Source: Candidatus Pacearchaeota archaeon RBG_13_36_9
GTDB taxonomy: Archaea > Nanobdellota > Nanobdellia > Pacearchaeales > GW2011-AR1
Length of the DNA: 6,394 bases
Direction: 5' to 3'
Assembly (NCBI GenBank): GCA_001786395.1
Contig: MFWN01000001.1
Span: forward strand, 175 to 6,568
Part shown: piece after piece, positions 6,111 to 6,394 of the stretch
How positions within the stretch are numbered: position 1 is the first letter of the stretch
Layout: every line of letters begins with the position of its first letter
The notes under the pieces: model-generated
The model's input: the letters and a program-made list of their open reading frames with translations, nothing else
What the model was told of the DNA's origin: nothing
Databases searched by the model: none
Program-made: the position numbers and the translations under genes

Positions 6111-6394
6111 TTAATTTTTGCGCGCAGCGCCTTCGGCGCTGTCAAATACCCCGAGCACCTGATAGTTGCAGTGCAAGCCCCTGCCCCAGTCCCAGTCGCC
6201 AACAAGACCAGACCTGCAGTCAAGACCCCCGAACCAAAATTGAGTAGCATAGTCCTTACCCACACCCTTAGAATAACTTGGACTATCTAAAAGAACTGTA
6301 ATATCTGCTATTTTTTGAGGAGAATTAATAAGCCATCTCCCAGACTCTTTTGCTCTCTCGCTTCTCTCAGCATCTGTTCCTTCTCCACCAAAAA
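6111..6394 (-). CDS. C-terminal part of an unrecognised protein (5' end outside window)
   Basis: On the minus strand a frame runs without a stop from the window edge (first complete codon ends at 6392) to TAA at 6111-6113, giving 93 visible residues. It contains ITVLLDSPSYSKGVGKDY (31-48) and a Trp/Gly/Cys-bearing stretch, QFWFGGLDCRSGLVGDWDWG (51-70), and ends in FDSAEGAARKN (83-93). I do not recognise the family. The Trp/Gly/Cys stretch is faintly like the C-terminal part of formylglycine-generating-enzyme (sulfatase-modifying) domains, but too weakly to call. I prefer this frame over the overlapping 60-codon frame at 6083-6265 because it stays open to the edge and its upstream codons match the rest of the window. 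The terminal 120 bases (6121-6240) are about 61% GC, far above the neighbours. It is convergent with acs. Confidence 0.65.
   Translation of the reverse strand, partial: FGGEGTDAERSERAKESGRWLINSPQKIADITVLLDSPSYSKGVGKDYATQFWFGGLDCRSGLVGDWDWGRGLHCNYQVLGVFDSAEGAARKN
6125..6141. repeat. GC-rich palindrome at the 3' end of the partial gene
   Basis: CAGCGCC-TTC-GGCGCTG is a perfect seven-base inverted repeat with a three-base loop, ending 11 bases inside the coding end of the minus-strand gene and encoding its Ser-Ala-Glu-Gly-Ala tail. It is not followed by a T-tract at once (T5 at 6115-6119 lies on the plus strand), so it does not look like a bacterial terminator. It could be a unit of a dispersed palindromic element, or a structure protecting the mRNA 3' end. 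Confidence 0.6.

Noticed and set aside
6125..6141. Palindrome as a bacterial-type intrinsic terminator
   Set aside because: It lies inside the coding sequence, 11 bases before its end, and is not directly followed by a T-run on the minus strand; the T7 at 6066-6072 is about 50 bases further on.
6083..6265. Minus-strand open frame of 60 codons at the 3' end
   Set aside because: It overlaps, in another frame, the frame that stays open to the window edge; its length is explained by the GC-rich stretch, which contains few stops.

Overview
The window looks like chromosomal DNA of an uncultured, AT-rich archaeon, possibly of the DPANN kind. The reasons are: a gene of the largely archaeal DUF763 family; a TATA-like box in the only divergent intergenic gap; T-tract rather than hairpin terminators; AGA/AGG/ATA-rich codon use; and tight packing, with all five visible genes ending in TAA. 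No rRNA, tRNA, CRISPR array or insertion sequence was seen. The lineage call is inference; marker genes are absent.

Layout. (1) Positions 1-2323 (+) hold the 3' 773 codons of a large, probably exported protein. It has cysteine-rich repeats, then a PHP-type metallohydrolase of the CehA/McbA kind, one more cysteine repeat with the same spacing, and a roughly 285-residue C-terminal region I do not recognise. (2) Positions 2320-3411 (-) hold a complete DUF763 protein, convergent with gene 1; the two stop codons interlock in one TTAA. (3) Positions 3412-3484 form a 73-base divergent promoter region. (4) Positions 3485-4081 (+) hold a CYTH-domain (CyaB/ThTPase-like) triphosphate-binding protein. 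One base later, 4083-6011 (+) holds a full-length AMP-forming acetyl-CoA synthetase; together they form a two-gene operon. (5) Positions 6012-6110 are a 99-base convergent gap. (6) Positions 6111-6394 (-) hold the C-terminal 93 codons of an unrecognised protein. Its last 40 or so codons are strikingly GC-rich and end in a palindrome that encodes an Ala/Glu/Gly tail.

How they work together. The clearest functional unit is CYTH plus Acs. Acs turns acetate, ATP and CoA into acetyl-CoA, AMP and PPi. The CYTH protein has the full set of charged tunnel residues for binding a triphosphate or similar polyphosphate. A link through phosphate or nucleotide metabolism is possible but unproven. DUF763 shares the promoter gap with this operon, reading the other way, and may be transcribed without a leader. 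The exported metallohydrolase and the truncated 3' gene have no visible link to the central genes. The most unusual material is the domain architecture of gene 1 (including an HxxH in place of the PHP HxH motif) and the GC-rich palindromic tail of the last gene.
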